The notes below the pieces were generated by a model, which did not search any database, was not told the DNA's origin, and saw nothing but the letters and a program-made list of their open reading frames with translations. Shown here in pieces: positions 62,036-64,000 of a stretch of 64,000 nucleotides of DNA (positions are counted from its first letter, which is position 1; the number at the start of each line of letters is the position of its first letter). The translations under genes were made by a program, and so were the position numbers. Source of the stretch: Sulfuricystis sp964478415 (GTDB lineage: Bacteria > Pseudomonadota > Gammaproteobacteria > Burkholderiales > Rhodocyclaceae); NCBI GenBank assembly GCA_964478415.1, contig CAYZII010000003.1, positions 1 through 64,000 of the forward strand, in the 5' to 3' direction.

Positions 62036-63403
62036 TCACTCCTGATAACCAGTTTCCGGAAGTGGCAGTGTGAGCCGAAACACCGCCCCCCCATGTGGAT
62101 GGTTGGCGGCGGCTAGCTCTCCGCCGTGGCGCTCGACAATACCGTAACTGATCGCCAAGCCGAGCCCCGTGCCTTGACCGACCGGTTTCGTGGTGAAGAA
62201 AGGATCGAACAGTCGTGGCAGGTTTTCCGCCGCGATGCCAGGGCCGTTGTCGTGGAATTCGATGATGGCGTGTCTCTCTTCGCTGCGGCCGCTGATTTCG
62301 AGCCGCGGTTGAAGAACCTTCGCGGTGGCATCGGCAGCGTTCTGCACCAGGTTCATCACCACCTGCTGAATCTGGCCGGGAATGCCTTCGACGATCAGCT
62401 GCGGCGGCAGATCACGCACGATCTCGAGCCGCGCACCTACGCCCTTGCCAACCCAGTGCAAGGCGCGTTCGATCACCGCGACGAGATCGAAACGCTCACG
62501 CTCGCCGCCACCGCGTGCCGAAAAGCGTTTCAAGGCATCGACGATGTCACGCGTGCGTTCCGCGCCTTCGAGCAGGCCGTCGATCAGCGAAGGCAGATCG
62601 GCGAGCAGCCGGTCGATGCGCAAATCGCGGCGCAATTTGGTTAGCGCGGCGGCCTCCGTGCCTCGATGCACGGCGTCGAGATAACGCTGCAGCCGCTCAG
62701 CATAGCGCTTCAGCGTCACCGCATTGCCATAGACGAAGCTGATCGGATTGTTGAGCTCGTGCGCCACACCGGCGACCAGACGGCCGAGCGAGGCCATCTT
62801 CTCCGACTGCACGAGCTGTTGCTGCGCGGTCTTCAAGTCCTCGTGCGCGCGGCGCAGCGCCTGATAGGCCCGCCGCAACTCGCCGATCGGGCGCCCGGTG
62901 ATCACATAGCCGAGCAACTTGCCGGTTCCCCCAAAGCGTGGCGTCCAGTTCATCGAGACAGGGATCACGCTGCCGTTGGCCGCCTTGAGCCGCATTTCGC
63001 AATCTTCGACCGGCGCATCACGCTGTTCGGCAAACAGTTTCGTGGCATGGGCGCGCGATTCTTCGTCGGCGAACAGGTCGAACACCGGTCGCCTCTTCAG
63101 CGCCTCGGCTTCCATGCCGAGCATCGAGGCGAGCGCAGGATTGACGCTCTCGATGATGCCGGCGCGGTTGCAGACGATCAGCATGTCGGACATCGCGGTG
63201 AGCACCGAGGCGATGAACTGCTGCGATTCCTCGAGCGCGGCGTTTTTCTCTTCGAGCGTCACCTCGTATTGCAGGAGATCGTTGTAGACCTCATCCATCT
63301 TGCGGATGACGTCGAGCCAGACCTCTTCGCCCGCCGCGGCGCCGGCACGCGCGACGAGATCATCGAAGGCGGCGATGGGCGAATCTTTTTGTGACCTTTT
63401 CAT
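62036..63403 (-). CDS. PAS-domain sensor histidine kinase
   Basis: A 455-residue cytoplasmic kinase without membrane helices: N-terminal coiled coil (about residues 40-65), PAS domain (about 65-185), H box VAGVAHELNNPISFVYGN, and HATPase motifs NLVQNAADAT, DNGPGI and GTGLGLAISYGIVERHGG. The H box and layout are like HupT/HoxJ, kinases controlling hydrogenase genes, and the gene stands just upstream of the hyb operon. No response regulator is next to it. A repeat copy lies immediately before its ATG. Confidence 0.85.
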   Translation of the reverse strand: MKRSQKDSPIAAFDDLVARAGAAAGEEVWLDVIRKMDEVYNDLLQYEVTLEEKNAALEESQQFIASVLTAMSDMLIVCNRAGIIESVNPALASMLGMEAEALKRRPVFDLFADEESRAHATKLFAEQRDAPVEDCEMRLKAANGSVIPVSMNWTPRFGGTGKLLGYVITGRPIGELRRAYQALRRAHEDLKTAQQQLVQSEKMASLGRLVAGVAHELNNPISFVYGNAVTLKRYAERLQRYLDAVHRGTEAAALTKLRRDLRIDRLLADLPSLIDGLLEGAERTRDIVDALKRFSARGGGERERFDLVAVIERALHWVGKGVGARLEIVRDLPPQLIVEGIPGQIQQVVMNLVQNAADATAKVLQPRLEISGRSEERHAIIEFHDNGPGIAAENLPRLFDPFFTTKPVGQGTGLGLAISYGIVERHGGELAAANHPHGGAVFRLTLPLPETGYQE

Positions 63404-63406
63404 GCC

Positions 63407-63432
63407 GAAATTCTGCGCTGGTAGGACGGCAC
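63407..63432 (-). repeat. Partial copy of the palindromic repeat ahead of the kinase gene
   Basis: On the minus strand GTGCCGTCC then CCAGCGCAGAATTTC matches the element head with about four substitutions. It ends four bases before the kinase start codon. Confidence 0.45.
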
Positions 63433-63448
63433 AGTGACGGGGATACGC

Positions 63449-63847
63449 CTAGAGCGCAGACCAGTCGAGCACAGGCAAGCCCGGCACATGGGCAAAAGCG
63501 TGATCGGCACTGACGAGCGTGCAACCGGCGGCCAACGCATGCGTGGCGATGAGCAGATCCATCGGAGCCAGGGGTGTGCCGCGCGTCTCCAGATCGCTAC
63601 GCAGGCGCGCATAACATTGTGCGCACTCCGAATCCCAAGGCATCACTGGCGCGATGATCAGGAACTGCTCGACGATACGGCGTAAATTGGCGTTGATCGG
63701 CCGGCGCACCAAGCCGTAGCGAAGCTCGGCTTCCGTGATGACCGAGATGCAGAAGGACTGCTCGGCGATGCGTTGGGCAAGCCGGGAAGCAGCGCCTTTG
63801 ACCAGCGCAGACACGGCATTGGTGTCGAGCATCAGCGTCGGGCTCAT
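63449..63847 (-). CDS. vapC: PIN-domain toxin VapC
   Basis: A 132-residue PIN ribonuclease with the acidic residues in LMLDTNAVSALVKG, TEAELRYGL, APMDLLIATHAL and LVSADHAFAHVPGL. VapC toxins cut tRNA or rRNA and are held inactive by VapB. Its ATG overlaps the stop of the upstream gene (ATGA). Confidence 0.88.
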   Translation of the reverse strand: MSPTLMLDTNAVSALVKGAASRLAQRIAEQSFCISVITEAELRYGLVRRPINANLRRIVEQFLIIAPVMPWDSECAQCYARLRSDLETRGTPLAPMDLLIATHALAAGCTLVSADHAFAHVPGLPVLDWSAL

Positions 63848-63999
63848 GGCCAGTCGCGTTCGCTGGCTGGACCCTGATCCCGCAAATCATCCAAAGCGGA
63901 CAACTCTTCCTCGGAAATTCCAGCGAGCAATTGATCACGCAGCTTCAGCCAGTCGAGGAACTTACGGTTGCAGGGGCTCAGGATCACCTCACCCGTCTC
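63844..63999 (-). CDS. vapB: VapB-type antitoxin, partial at the window edge
   Basis: The last 51 residues are visible (from ETGEVILSPCNRKFL to ASERDWP). They have the look of a VapB antitoxin tail: basic/aromatic linker, then an acidic helix (SEEELSALDDL). The gene continues past the right edge. Coupling to vapC by an ATGA overlap supports the call. Confidence 0.7.
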   Translation of the reverse strand, partial: ETGEVILSPCNRKFLDWLKLRDQLLAGISEEELSALDDLRDQGPASERDWP

Positions 64000-64000
64000 C

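Overview
The window comes from a GC-rich, facultatively anaerobic, denitrifying and hydrogen-metabolising bacterium, most likely a betaproteobacterium (Rhodocyclales/Nitrosomonadales-like; the genus cannot be fixed from this sequence). The support is gene order: bamE/fur/dapB/carAB/greA, and lpxC - small membrane protein - DUF721 - M23 peptidase - secA, together with nos/nor genes and a Hyb-type hydrogenase. No rRNA, tRNA or CRISPR array was found.

Layout. (1) 1-3.2 kb: the end of a nitrous-oxide-reductase accessory operon (nosH-like partial gene, nosF, nosL, nosY, TlpA-like thioredoxin). (2) 3.25-7.6 kb: menaquinone genes menG-menA-menB-(DUF433/DUF5615 pair)-menC, continuing the same operon with stop/start overlaps; menB carries an in-frame ochre stop. 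(3) 7.5-11.5 kb, minus strand: a coupled TauE/PhnD-like/GGDEF-EAL operon. (4) 11.6-15.8 kb: menE-menF-menD. (5) 15.8-17.9 kb, minus: a c-di-GMP protein with a heme-binding sensor region. (6) 17.95-26.9 kb: nosD, a diheme cytochrome c, norE, norF, a frameshifted pentapeptide gene, norQ, a membrane protein, norD, a radical SAM protein and an HPP-family protein; two Fnr-type boxes sit ahead of nosD and norQ. (7) 27-46 kb: mostly housekeeping genes, plus mtnA with a class II aldolase that suggests a methylthioadenosine DHAP shunt. (8) 46.2-52.3 kb: a protein-quality-control island (DegP-type protease, PsiE-like remnant, FtsH, HtpX-like, CbpM, CbpA and a divergent Hsp20) with two back-to-back sigma32-like promoters; it resembles part of the transmissible locus of stress tolerance. 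(9) 52.2-61.8 kb: a Hyb-type (hydrogenase-2-like) [NiFe] hydrogenase operon with hybD, hybE, hypA, hypB and hypF. (10) 62-64 kb: a PAS histidine kinase and a VapBC pair cut by the window edge.

How it fits together: NosH-type quinol dehydrogenases and Hyb-type hydrogenases can both use menaquinone, so H2 oxidation, menaquinone synthesis and N2O reduction may form one low-potential respiratory route. This is an inference from gene order. The menB stop codon, if real, would interrupt the pathway unless it is bypassed.

The least expected signal is an 80-bp palindromic element present in the same reading frame inside both menC and menD, with partial copies at several other sites. It resembles the Rickettsia palindromic elements that insert in frame into genes.
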